A stretch of DNA of 64,000 nt from Actinia tenebrosa (Eukaryota; Cnidaria; Anthozoa; Actiniaria; Actiniidae), in the NCBI RefSeq assembly GCF_009602425.1, contig NW_022258836.1, positions 217,220-281,219 of the forward strand, read 5' to 3'. Position 1 is the stretch's first letter, and each line of letters starts with the position of its first letter. A program made the position numbers and the translations under genes. Positions 11,650 through 21,533 of the stretch are shown here, in pieces. The notes beneath the pieces are model-generated. The model was not told where the DNA came from, made no database searches, and saw only the letters and a list, made by a program, of their open reading frames with translations.

Positions 11650-11766
11650 CTGGGTGTGCGAAGGGTGGGATAGCACTGTCCGATGGGTAAATTTATTGTA
11701 TGACAGCATTGACTTATCCACTGGGAAAGGATTTATCCATCGGATAGCGCTATTCACACTTTGCAC
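11650..11766. mobile_element. Foldback element with GATAGCGCTATTC-type arms
   Basis: The left arm (GTGTGCGAAGGGTGGGATAG, then CACTGTCCGATGGGTAAAT) pairs with the right arm (ATTTATCCATCGGATAGCGC, then TATTCACACTTTGCAC). The element is about 117 bp with a small centre. Elements with a 'TCCATCGGATAGCGC' arm are widespread in cnidarian genomes, as I recall; no transposase is present. Confidence 0.7.
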
Positions 11767-11782
11767 TGACTTCGGGGCTGTT

Positions 11783-11890
11783 ATGATGATGGTGAGGATG
11801 ATGGTGATGATGATGATGGTGGTGGTGATTGTGTGGTGATAAAGGTGAATAATGATGATACTAATGCTAATAACGGTGATGATGGGATAA
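11783..11890. repeat. GATGATG simple repeat
   Basis: Imperfect GATGATG and GGTGAT units, degenerating towards AATGATGATAC. It is a microsatellite with no gene content. Confidence 0.85.
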
Positions 11891-12093
11891 CACTTTACAC
11901 CTGCAGTATACAGTATAATTAACCAAGTGCCAAATCTTCACTGATTATTTCTTGGTGTGTTCAAAACATACTTACGTCATTTTCGTGTGAATATACTAGT
12001 TTTAGTGAACAGCGAGCTCTTTTCGGTGTTAAATGAAGTTGATTATCTCCTTGCTATAAAGAGGATTGACAATAACATTAGAACATACTACTA

Positions 12094-12612
12094 GTTATAC
12101 AATAATTTCCTGTGGCATACAATGGAATATCCTACGAGTCATGAATTATATCTTCTAGTATAGAGGTTTTGCACCATCACGTGCCGGCGCCCATAATACT
12201 GCTTGGACTGCCTGTGGTTAGATGTCAGAACAATAAAATCCCTTTCCTCTCGGGAGTTTTATGCTTTCTCGTTTAAAATGATTGTGTTGTTTCTGCCATC
12301 CAACATGGCTACCGTCACGTGATGGTGCAAAAACTCTATATACCAGAGCCTTCAGGAAAGTATGTTTCCTAAGAAAATCCAAGTGACAAGTGGGATATTC
12401 CATGGTGTGCCACGAGAAAACATTGTATAACAGTATTATATACAAGTGACAAGTGGGTTATTCCATGGTGTGCCACGAGAAAACATTGTATAACTATTAT
12501 ATACAAGTGACAAGTGGGATATTCCATGGTGTGCCACGAGAAAACATTGTATAACTATTACATACAAGTGGCAAGTGGGATTTTCCATTGTGTGCCATGA
12601 AAAAGCATTCAT
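12094..12612. mobile_element. Foldback element with about 62-bp subterminal tandem repeats
   Basis: The left end (GTTATACAATAATTTCCTGT, GGAATATCCTACGAGTC) is the reverse complement of the repeated right-end unit CAAGTGACAAGTGGGATATT...GAGAAAACATTGTATAAC. An inner inverted pair, TTTTGCACCATCACGTG near 12165 and CACGTGATGGTGCAAAA near 12315, confirms the palindrome. On the right the unit is repeated four times, starting at about 12381, 12444, 12505 and 12566. The element has no transposase, so it is non-autonomous with an expanded right arm. Confidence 0.75.
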
Positions 12613-13163
12613 GACTATTTTATCCCACACCATTGAAAACACCTAGGAATTTAGACAAGAAATTCTCAAAACACCGCAATGCCTGATTGAAAGAAACTGT
12701 CGAACATACAACAGATTCCCTGCATTGGGATTGGCTGTTTAATAATAAGGGATAAATTCTGGCATACAGCAAGATTCCCTTTACTAACCACAGGGTTCAC
12801 GCTTTATCTCAAACGCAAAATTCAAGGACTTTTTAAGGTCCAAAATTACGATTTTAAAGGACCATTTTGTCTCTGAATTTTTTCTTAATAATTCATAGAG
12901 ACAAAAAAAATTATTTTATTGACTTCATTTTAACAATGACTTTAAAAGTTTTGAAGCTCAGCACGAGTTACCAACGCCTTGCCGTCATTGGAGCTACAAG
13001 AACGTTACAATTTGAAGGAGTATTCCAGGAGTATCCAGCAACATTGCTATTTTCAAGGGCTTTTCGAGTGCACTTGAAAATGAGTTTTCAATTCCAGGGC
13101 TTTTCAAGGATTTCAAGGAGTACCACGAACCCTGTAACCATTTCATTTTTTCTCACCTCTGGA

Positions 13164-16100
13164 TTATATGCGTCGCTGACACAAACAGTTTTGATTTAAA
13201 TATAAGTATATAATACATTTTGCTACAGTCCTCACCTCCTTTAGTCGAGTCGTTTTCTCTGTTGTTGCTTTTTCCAGTTCTTGTAATTTGACATTTTTCT
13301 TCGATGAGTTTCCTCTTTGCGATCTCGACTCGGAGATTTCATTATCAGAGGAAAAAACATCACTCATTGAAGACGAAACGTCTGATAACATACTTCTCTT
13401 TCGACTACTGCTACTGTTCTTGATATCTGACATCTTAATAGACGGAGACGTGGATCGATTATTTGTCTGATAACCTTCGCCAGTTTCGTCCTTACTTCTG
13501 TCACACGTCGCGTACGACATACGACTTGTTTCGAGTTTTGAATACGACTCTGGTAGATAGGAGTCTGAACTCAAAGATGCCTGAAATGATTGACCCTGTG
13601 AAAGTACAAAATCTCCTTCAGCAATATGAGAACAACTACCTGTGTCTGAAAGACTTAGTTCATTGCCTTGTAAGATAGAATCTTTCTTGGTTCGGGGTTT
13701 CTTTGAGCGACAGTAGATTCGTATCCTGGCAGACGATGTTTTATCGCGGTGATATTCAGTTCGTTCCCTGGATTCAACAGCATCACTATCTCTACTGTCA
13801 GCCATGCCACCTTCAAGGCACTCGTAACTTGTATCTTTTAATGCATCATTACTTTGGGAAGGATTTTCGTGAAATTCAATTGTATTTGAGTTTTGGGCTT
13901 TTATATTAACGATTTTCTCTGAACTCCTTTGATAGCGACGTTCATCAGGCGACGTAACTGGTATGTTAAAAGGAGCCACACCTTGTGTTTCGTTGGCCAA
14001 TAAAAACTTCGTTCCCTCAGTCACTCGCGTGTTTCCCGCGGGTTGGTGTAACAGACTGCCATTTTTGTTTTCCAATATATTAGATGGAATAGGTAAAGCG
14101 TTTTCCTCGATCTTTAGTGAAACGGATTTTTGCCCTATTTTCTGAGTGCTGTTTCTGCCACCCTGCAACACAGAACCCTGCGTGGCTTGAGTTTCAGTAG
14201 TTTGTCTCTCTGATATTCCTTGATTTAGATGTCGCTTGGTGTCTTCTTTATCAATTGAATTACTTCTACCATAATTTACCAGAGGGACAACTCGCCCCAC
14301 AGGAGGGGTGCTAGTCCGTTTTGGTACCAGGGAGTTTTTGCCTCTTGTTCCGCAATGGAGTAGGTCAAGAGACGAGAGGTGCTGTCGACGAATATCATCA
14401 TCGATGTTTGGACGGTATGTGTACTGAGATGGAGTCAGAAGTATTCCTGAACGACGAGTTTCTGATCGACCTTGGAGCTCGTCTTCTGTTGTTAAGAATT
14501 CCGCGAAAGGGAAGTGAGAGGCAAGAAATGGATGAGATGCTGCTTGTACTGGGGTCAAACGGTTGTCTACAACAAAGAAAAATACAAGAAAACCTTGCTT
14601 AATAAGAGAAATTAAAAAGGAGAAAAATGAAACGTGAGGGCAGTATAAATGGCGGAAGTTCTTGCACGCAACAACAAAATTGCCTCAGTCCTGTGTCTAT
14701 CTCTGCGGCTGTTGCAAGCTCGCTGTCGGCAAAAGTAGAAAGAAGATCTTCTGTAATGTTGCACACGACTGAAAAATTAGACCATGTGTACACTTCTATG
14801 AGTGTTGCGCACAACATTACCAGCAACGTTAGCGAAGTATATAATCGAGATCCGAGTACTTCTGCAACGTTGCTGGCAATTAACGATGCAATGTTTTCAG
14901 CCATTCAACCAATAGTCCCATAATGTTGAGAGTTTGGGGCTCGATTTGTTTCATAAAGCTTGGGTGTAATATTTTCCTATTTTGAAAACATGATTTATTC
15001 CCTTTTTATTCTCATTTGCCTTATCATGCTCAACCGTTAAACAAAGAATTGATACTCGAGCTGTGGTCCGAAAATGGTAAAACATTAATCCCAAGGCAAA
15101 GAGGTCTAATTTTTTTGTTCAGTAGAAAAGTAATGCTACGGGAAAATTTAATGATATCGAAAAAAGGACGGTGAAAATAAAAACAACTCACTTGGATTAT
15201 ACTGCAGTAAACCAGAAAGAAAATTGGCGAAGGTAAAGTTTTTCATGTTGTGTAGTTTCTTCATTAATCTTGTTTCCAGGGATGGAACAAGTGGACCTGA
15301 GGCGTAATAGTATATATATATATATGTATTCAACTGGGTTCTCACACAGTTAGTAGATAATGCTCTATTAACTCTGGTTCTAATTTTAAAAGTGCTAAGA
15401 AATTTTATACGCAAAACCATTTGAAGTGTTACAGAAGCCTTTTGAAAGTCAGTCAAAAACGTTGCAGTAACCAATCGAAAGAAAGTCAAAATGTTGCAAT
15501 AACCATTCGAAAGACAGTCAAATGTTTTCAAACCATTTGAAAGTCAGTCAAAATTTTGCGCAAACCATTTAAGAGTCATTCAAAATTTTGAAGAAACCAT
15601 TTGAAAGTGAGCCAAAATGTTGCAGAAATCATTTGAATGACAGTCAAAAAGTTGCACAAACCATTTGAGAGCCAGTCAAAATGCTGCACAAACCATTTGA
15701 GAGTCATTCAAAAAGTTGCAGAAACCATTTGAAAGTCGATCAAAATGTTGCCCTTACCATTTGAGTGTTAGACCCTAGGTACCATTGAAAATAGAGACGA
15801 ACTACTTACCTGATTTTGAGCTGATAAAACCAGCAAATTCGGAGTAAAATTTTCCAGACTGGAAAGGAATTCGTGGAAATGGGCCAAGTACAGATACCAT
15901 CTGAAAAAGAGGACAACAACAGTTCTTAACACTCAAAGAATGAGTCAGTACAGGTTGACAACATGACTAACTACAGATATTCTCATTTTTACAAACCTCC
16001 TGTAAGATGCCCATCTTGCTTTGTTCCATGAACAGTGGCTCACCCAAGTAGAGCTAAGAAAAGAAGAATTTGGAAATTTGGATTAGTGTTCTGAAAGGGA

Positions 16101-19100
16101 TAATATAGACATGATCCTGGGATAAAAGGAAAAGAAAACTAGTTATGCTATCACTATTCAGCAGCACAAATACAGAAGTGATGTAGCTCAACAGGGTCAA
16201 AGATGCCTCTGGCAGCAACTATGCAGTCCATGTATGACCCTGGAACATAGCACTAACCAGTTTGAATTAGGCGTAATAGCCCTCATCTGAAGGGTCAGAG
16301 AACCAACAAACTCAGCTAATATGCGGTGACTGGATTTCAAAAATTGGACTTCAGAGGAGAGAGGAGTGCATTTTACCAACAAGTCAGCTTGACTCCCCTC
16401 CTGATACTGGATAAGTTCCTCCTGATTCTCATGTGAAAACACCCTTGATCAAATGTTATGTCAAGTAGTAATGTGTAGACATCCAGAAAAATTGTTTGAT
16501 TCATGTGTTTGTTTGTTTGTTTTGTGATTCCCGTGGGAACTCCTCACCTCAGCAACTATACAGCCTAAGGACCACATGTCTATCTCTGGTCCAAATGGAA
16601 CTCCAAACATTACCTGGAAAAGAAAAACCTGATATTATGATGGTCAACATCTATGAAGGTGTAGGGAGTCTCTAATTTAAAAAAAAATAAACAGACAAAT
16701 TAGCAACCTCTTTTAGATGGCTAGAAGGCTATAGAGAACAACACTATTACCTCTGGTGCACGGTAGAGTAAAGTTTGAAGCTCGAAGTTATCATAATACA
16801 GTGACATCTGAAACAAAACAAAATAGATCATATGGAGTGAAGAAGGATGATCTTCAATTGCATTCTTAAAGGTTTCTATACTTTAAAACCATAGACAATA
16901 GATCACTCACTTCTTGATGAACCCAGCGAATAGCATTCCCAAAATCAACAACCTTGATTCTCATTTTTCTACCTAGTACAAAGAATGTCACATTTAAGGA
17001 ATACAAAACACACATGCATGTCTCTGTACTGTGATATAAAAACTCTGGGAGCTGTAGAGAATGAGGAAGAAGCAAGGTTAGGAAGGCAAGGCATAGCCAA
17101 TTGTTTCTTTGGTTATCGAGTGCTCTACAGCTCCCAGAGTGTTAATATCACAAAACAGAGACATAAGCAGCTGTTTTATATTTCTTTTACAAGATATTTT
17201 TCCAAACCATTTTGTGCAACCTTGTCAATTTTTTGATACAAACACAGTAGCCAGCCAATCAGCTCGTGCTTTACATTTCAAATATTTTTTATGTTGCATC
17301 AAAAGAAACAGTGATTGAGCTCAAGTATGGTAACTTAATAGAATTAGTACCTGATTCAAGGAGAATGTTCTCTGGTTTCAGGTCTGCATGGATGACATTT
17401 TCTCTACAAGAAGATAAAAAACTGGGTTATTTTATGGACACATTTCTCGTTCCAACTGCTCACAAACCACTACTTAATAAATCAAAAAATGTTCGTAATG
17501 ATTAACCTCCAATTTAACCTGTTTTGTAAGACTTCAGGGGTTGCATACTAAGGTATTATTTCAAAGGCCAATTGAATATTATCTTTGATAAATTGTATAC
17601 CTTCATCAAATTAAGTTTATTATTATTATCATTGCAGTTACATAGCTCAATTAATGCCTATCATTTCAAAACTCAATGAAACCCCTGATAGCAGCTGTTT
17701 AAAATGCACATTGATAATCCCTACCTTTTGAGAAATCCCAATACTCCAAGAATCTATAAAACAAAATAAGAGTAATTACTCAAAAGTACTAACAATCTTT
17801 AAATTTATCCTTTCAATAAAAAACAAACAAACAAACCTGAGTGGTCACTTCTTTGAGCTTTTCAAAGATTTCATCCTGTTTGTGTAAATGAACAAGAAAC
17901 ACTTTAAAATTTTAGTTTTCAATTGAAAAGAAAGAAAAAAAGATGGACTAGAGAGAAGACTAAAAGAATGACTTTTTAGGAAAATAACTAACCTCAGAAT
18001 CAAGTTCTGTTCTCTATAAAACACAATATGTAACAAAAATATAAATGACATTAATGACAATAATAACAATGATATTCTGCAAATAGTTACAAGCTGCACG
18101 CTGAAATTTAGTTTTTCACTGCCATCAATCAAAAACATTAGTTGGTACCTTTTATGTTATTGACTGGTGGCACTAAAAAAAAACAATTTTGCAACAAGCT
18201 GTTGAAATACACACACAGTAAAAGAAGCCATCCAAATTAGACTCCACCCCAACAACATCAATATGGACAGCAGAATTGAGAAGCATGGATACCGACCATT
18301 CAAAATCACTCAGTCACGCCCACCAGGCACAGCTAATCACAACCCTGGCGCGATTCTCAAAGGAGCCAGACTGGCAGACTGACAATCTTCAAGTCTACAC
18401 CATTGCCTGATGACTAGCATTAGGGGTTGAAACTTCGCAGTCCACCTAACTGCCACAACCCATGCAAAGAATTATTATTCTCAAGAGAATATTGGAATCA
18501 TTACACCAGAGGTCTATGGCAGTATAATGTCCCACTAATATGACAACTATACTCTAATACAATGTGATAAAAGAATACAAACCTGAAAGTATTGATGTAA
18601 AGGTTTTGGGTGAAGAAGCTCAAATGCCATACAATAATGATCATCATATATAAACGTATTCTGAAATGGAAATGAAAATAATTCAATAAAAAATGGGGGG
18701 GGGGGGGAGGGGATATAGGAGCATATAAAAAGTATAAGAAAATATTTAAAAAATTATATATACAAAATGTGGAAAGACATAAAAGATATAGGAACATGAC
18801 TGACTGACTTGCTGGCTGGCTGGCTGGCTTGCTGTCTGGCTGTCTGGCTGGCTGACTGACCGACCGACTGACTGACTGACTGATCGACTGACCGACTGAC
18901 TGATTGAATACACACATTAACTAAGCTTTTTCATTTATAATACAAAATTAGTCCTACCAATAATCGTATAATCCTTGAGACTTTCAATGGATCAGCTCTG
19001 TTAAGCTGCTGGATGCAATCAGCTTCCTAAGATATGCAACCAAAAAGATTATACAGCTTTAGAGTAGAATTAACAGCGCACACAACTGTCATACTAGACA

Positions 19101-19666
19101 GGTTAAGCAAAGTCCACAGCTAAAATTAATGGCTTGTCTACATTGCAGGGCTTAAAATGTCCGGCCAGAACTGGGACCGGTCCAGTAAAACTTTTGCCTT
19201 GCTGGTCATTTCAACAAATCAGAAATGAGATATGACTAAGCTCAAACTAATTTGGCCTGTGATCATGACTGGTAACTGATAGGCCATTATCTTAAGCCCT
19301 GCATTGCCTAATAATTGTCTGTTATTCACTGCAAGACAGATTTCAGTTTATCCAATCAGGACTATACTTAAGGAATATAAAAATTGTCTCTAACTGTGAT
19401 ATAAACATGCTGGGAGCTGTAGAGCAAGGGAGAAGCAAGCTTAGGAACACAAGGCGTAGCTGAGTGTTTCTCTTGCTTTCTGAGTGCTCTACATCTCCCA
19501 AAGTGTTTATATCACGGTACAAAGACATAAGCAGACATTTTATATTGCTTTTATAAAATATTTTTGAGCAATTTTGCACAAGCATGTCTATGTCCTCTGA
19601 TATAAACACTGTAGCCAACCAATCAGTGCACGCATTATATCTCAAATATTATATACATATATACAC

Positions 19667-19731
<65 letters not shown>

Positions 19732-21533
19732 CTTCTTGTATCTGTGATGAATTAACTGTTTGGAAAAAAAAAATAAAACCATTCTTCAACTTACCTGAGC
19801 ACCAAGGGTTTTGTAGTCTAAATTCATAATTTTGATGGCAACTACTTGTTTGGTAGGATGGTGAAGATCCTAATAAAATGAAAGGAAGGAAATAAGGGAA
19901 TTGAAAAATGAAAGTGGTAATAAAAAACCCAAAACACACATAAAGATTACTGTCAGGACACATTAACTGGGAAAACTTGATGTGATAACGACTGCCAAAG
20001 GCAGGAGCATGTAGTGAAAGGCGGCCCACCAAAAAGTCTTACTGAGACCCTAGGAAGTGCAATTTCAAATGTTTTGAGGGGCATTTTTTCAACATATTTA
20101 TTGCATTGGCTATTGATATTTTAAATAGCCAAAAGTAATTTAAGATATGGTAGCAAATCCTAACAAAAACAAATAGAATTACCTCTGCAGCAACCAGTAT
20201 TGAAGACTGTCCACTACCGATGAGGTGTAAAACTTTATATCTCCCAGCAAGGTTGGGAACTGAAAATAATACAAAAACCTTTAAAATAATGCTTTTCTAG
20301 AAATTATAGAATTATTTTATATTTTATAAATTAGGTATTAAAAATTATTATTGTTATGTACCTGGCTTGGAGTGGATGATTCCATTCTCATTTTCTTTAG
20401 GACGTTCTTTAGCTAAAACAATAAATTGTGTATCATTAAATACAGTATTTCAGGTGAAGTATACTCACTTATTTTATACCCTCTCTAATCCAAGGGGGGA
20501 GTGAAATAAAACCTTTTTAAGACACTTTTTAATAAGGAATACAATTCTATACTTTTGAAGAGTCAAATGTGTGTTATAAAAGGGCGAGTTTTTGTAGAAG
20601 GATATTAATTTATCAACTGAAAAGCAAGTGCTCCATATTTTCTTTTGGGAGAGATTAGAATTGCTAAATATTTTTCAGCCCACTTAACCACATTGTACAT
20701 GATGACCAGCTAAAAGAGGGAAATACCTGACTATTTAAAGAGTTTTATAACATAAACCTGAAAAAGAGGACAGGGGCAGAGGAGCACCCTAAAAGTGTGT
20801 GTGGGGGGGGCTAAGATTGGAAAATATACTAGTCAAGGATGGGGAAAACATTGGAAAATATAAGAGACTAGTCTGGAGAAAGGGAAAAAGTCTGTCCCAC
20901 CCCCTCTGTTGCCCCTGGAGGACTAGACAAGTCTGACAAATCTCCGTCTTTGCCAAATGTTTGATTGATCTTTACTATGAGTCTTGCTAATATTTTGACT
21001 CTTACTTTTTATATCCTTCTTGCTGTTTGATAACTGTGAAAACAAATCTTTTAGTCCACCAACTAGACGTGATGCAACAAATCGTTCCGGTGGTACACGC
21101 TTTGGATAATCAGAGTTATAATACCTGGAATCAAACGACAAATAAGCTTAGTAATAAGACTACTTACCAAAGGTTTGCTTGAAGCAAAAAGACGAGCTTT
21201 CATAAAACTCATGTGATCATGACGAGCATATATAAGTTTAATTAAATTAACACTTGATGAATCGTATCTCAAAATAAGACTACAGCAGCTTACATGTAAC
21301 ACAACATAGAAAAATATATTGCACATATTTTTCAAAGCAAAAAGCACAATTATCACTAAAGAGTGAAGTAACAAAATCAGGTTTGGAAATTGTGAACACG
21401 AATCAAACGTTTCTCCTTTCAAGTAAGAACTTCAAAGTTCTCCACAGTTATTTTTACTAAACGATGTAACTTACCCTTTGATTGGCCTGAAAGCTCCACA
21501 AGTTCTTTTGCTCCTGGCATTTAGTCCTTCCAT
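13164..21533 (-). CDS. CMGC protein kinase, DYRK/HIPK type
   Basis: Exons (minus): 21533-21475, 21124-21006, 20412-20362, 20259-20183, 19869-19795, 19026-18958, 18660-18583, 18013-17993, 17875-17837, 17753-17725, 17403-17351, 16972-16911, 16807-16751, 16613-16548, 16053-15997, 15900-15810, 15296-15192, 14566-13164. Phases agree and give 836 codons. The kinase domain is about 84-384: G-loop GSGQSS (91-96), VAIK Lys115, HADLKPEN (211-218, like HIPK/DYRK), DFG (233-235), YRAPE (259-263), DMWSLG (275-280), ending LTPVQAASHPFL. The position of the second Tyr of the DYRK YxY loop is Glu253. The tail is Ser/Lys-rich and low in structure, as in many DYRK/HIPK proteins. A donor-like GTGAGG at about 13236 means the last exon may end there and the gene continue further; the stop at 13164 is then not used. 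The exact subfamily is unknown to me. Confidence 0.88.
14959..15095. mobile_element. MITE family A, copy 3
   Basis: The left arm CTTGGGTGTAATATTTTCC and right arm AAAACATTAATCCCAAG are near-reverse complements and share TTAAACAAAGAATTGATACT with copy 4. It lies in the last kinase intron. Confidence 0.8.
15410..15775. repeat. About 34-bp minisatellite in a kinase intron
   Basis: About eleven imperfect units of the form AAACCATTTGAAAGTCAGTC followed by AAAATGTTGCAG. Spacing varies between roughly 33 and 36 bp and the units are diverged. It lies between kinase exons 16 and 17. The whole unit varies and there is no repeat/spacer contrast, so it is not a CRISPR. Confidence 0.9.
16997..17292. mobile_element. 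MITE family B, copy 1
   Basis: A foldback core has left arm GTGATATAAAAACTCTGGGA then GCTGTAGAG, and right arm CTCTACAGCTCCCAGAGTGT then TAATATCAC. It is followed by an outer part ending CCAATCAGCTCGTGC and TTTCAAATATTTTT. The same order is seen in copy 2. It begins about 25 bp upstream (in transcript sense) of the acceptor of kinase exon 12 at 16972. Confidence 0.8.
17990..18016 (-). other. Kinase micro-exon of 21 nt
   Basis: Exon 18013-17993 encodes only RTELDSE and is flanked by a TTTATAG acceptor and a GTTAGT donor. Both neighbours are in phase 0, so skipping it would remove seven residues without a frameshift. It maps to the loop between kinase strand beta5 and helix D/E, where insertions are tolerated. 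Confidence 0.65.
18062..18215. mobile_element. MITE family C, copy 1
   Basis: The arms TTTTTCACTGCCATCAATCA and TGACTGGTGGCACTAAAAAA are inverted copies around a short centre with GGTACC, and outer parts GCTGAAATTTAG and GCTGTTGAAA follow. The same arrangement occurs at 40150-40285. It lies in the kinase intron next to the micro-exon. Confidence 0.65.
18225..18445 (+). mobile_element. 3' tail of a probable Penelope-like retroelement
   Basis: Reading from 18228, the frame gives AIQIRLHPNNINMDSRIEKH and then GYRPFKITQSRP before a stop. The IRLHPNNIN block resembles the C-terminal end of GIY-YIG-bearing Penelope-like reverse transcriptases, as I remember them from cnidarians and tunicates. After the stop comes CCTGATGACTAGCATTAGGG followed by TTGAAACTTCGCAG, a typical conserved tail. 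Only the last part of the element is present. It is antisense within a kinase intron. Confidence 0.5.
18690..18715. repeat. Poly-G tract
   Basis: A G-rich run of about 16 in the kinase intron between exons 6 and 7. Its length is prone to assembly error. Confidence 0.8.
18797..18905. repeat. GACT/GGCT tetranucleotide repeat
   Basis: A tract of GACT, GGCT, GTCT and GACC units in the kinase intron between exons 6 and 7. On the minus strand it reads as an Ser/Gln/Pro-rich open frame, which is an artefact of the repeat. Confidence 0.9.
19350..19655. mobile_element. MITE family B, copy 2
   Basis: Contains GTGATATAAACATGCTGGGA with GCTGTAGAGC, and the inverse GCTCTACATCTCCCAAAGTG with TTTATATCAC. 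The outer segment AACCAATCAGTGCACGC and CTCAAATATT matches copy 1. It lies in the kinase intron between exons 5 and 6 and is followed directly by a TA/CA microsatellite. Confidence 0.8.
19656..19732. repeat. TA/CA/TA microsatellite
   Basis: An (AT)n tract, then about 14 CA units, then another (AT)n tract. It lies in a kinase intron. Confidence 0.95.

Larger units (their letters stand above)
9841..13163. other. Intergenic region between P4HA and the kinase gene
   Basis: No gene is recognised. The stretch holds three foldback elements (10302-10444, 11650-11766, 12094-12612), a GATGATG-type simple repeat at about 11783-11890, and otherwise unremarkable AT-rich DNA. Short open frames here overlap these repeats or show no family resemblance. 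Confidence 0.6.

Noticed and set aside
15410-15775. CRISPR-like array
   Set aside because: All parts of the unit vary together, there is no repeat/spacer contrast, and the DNA is from an animal.
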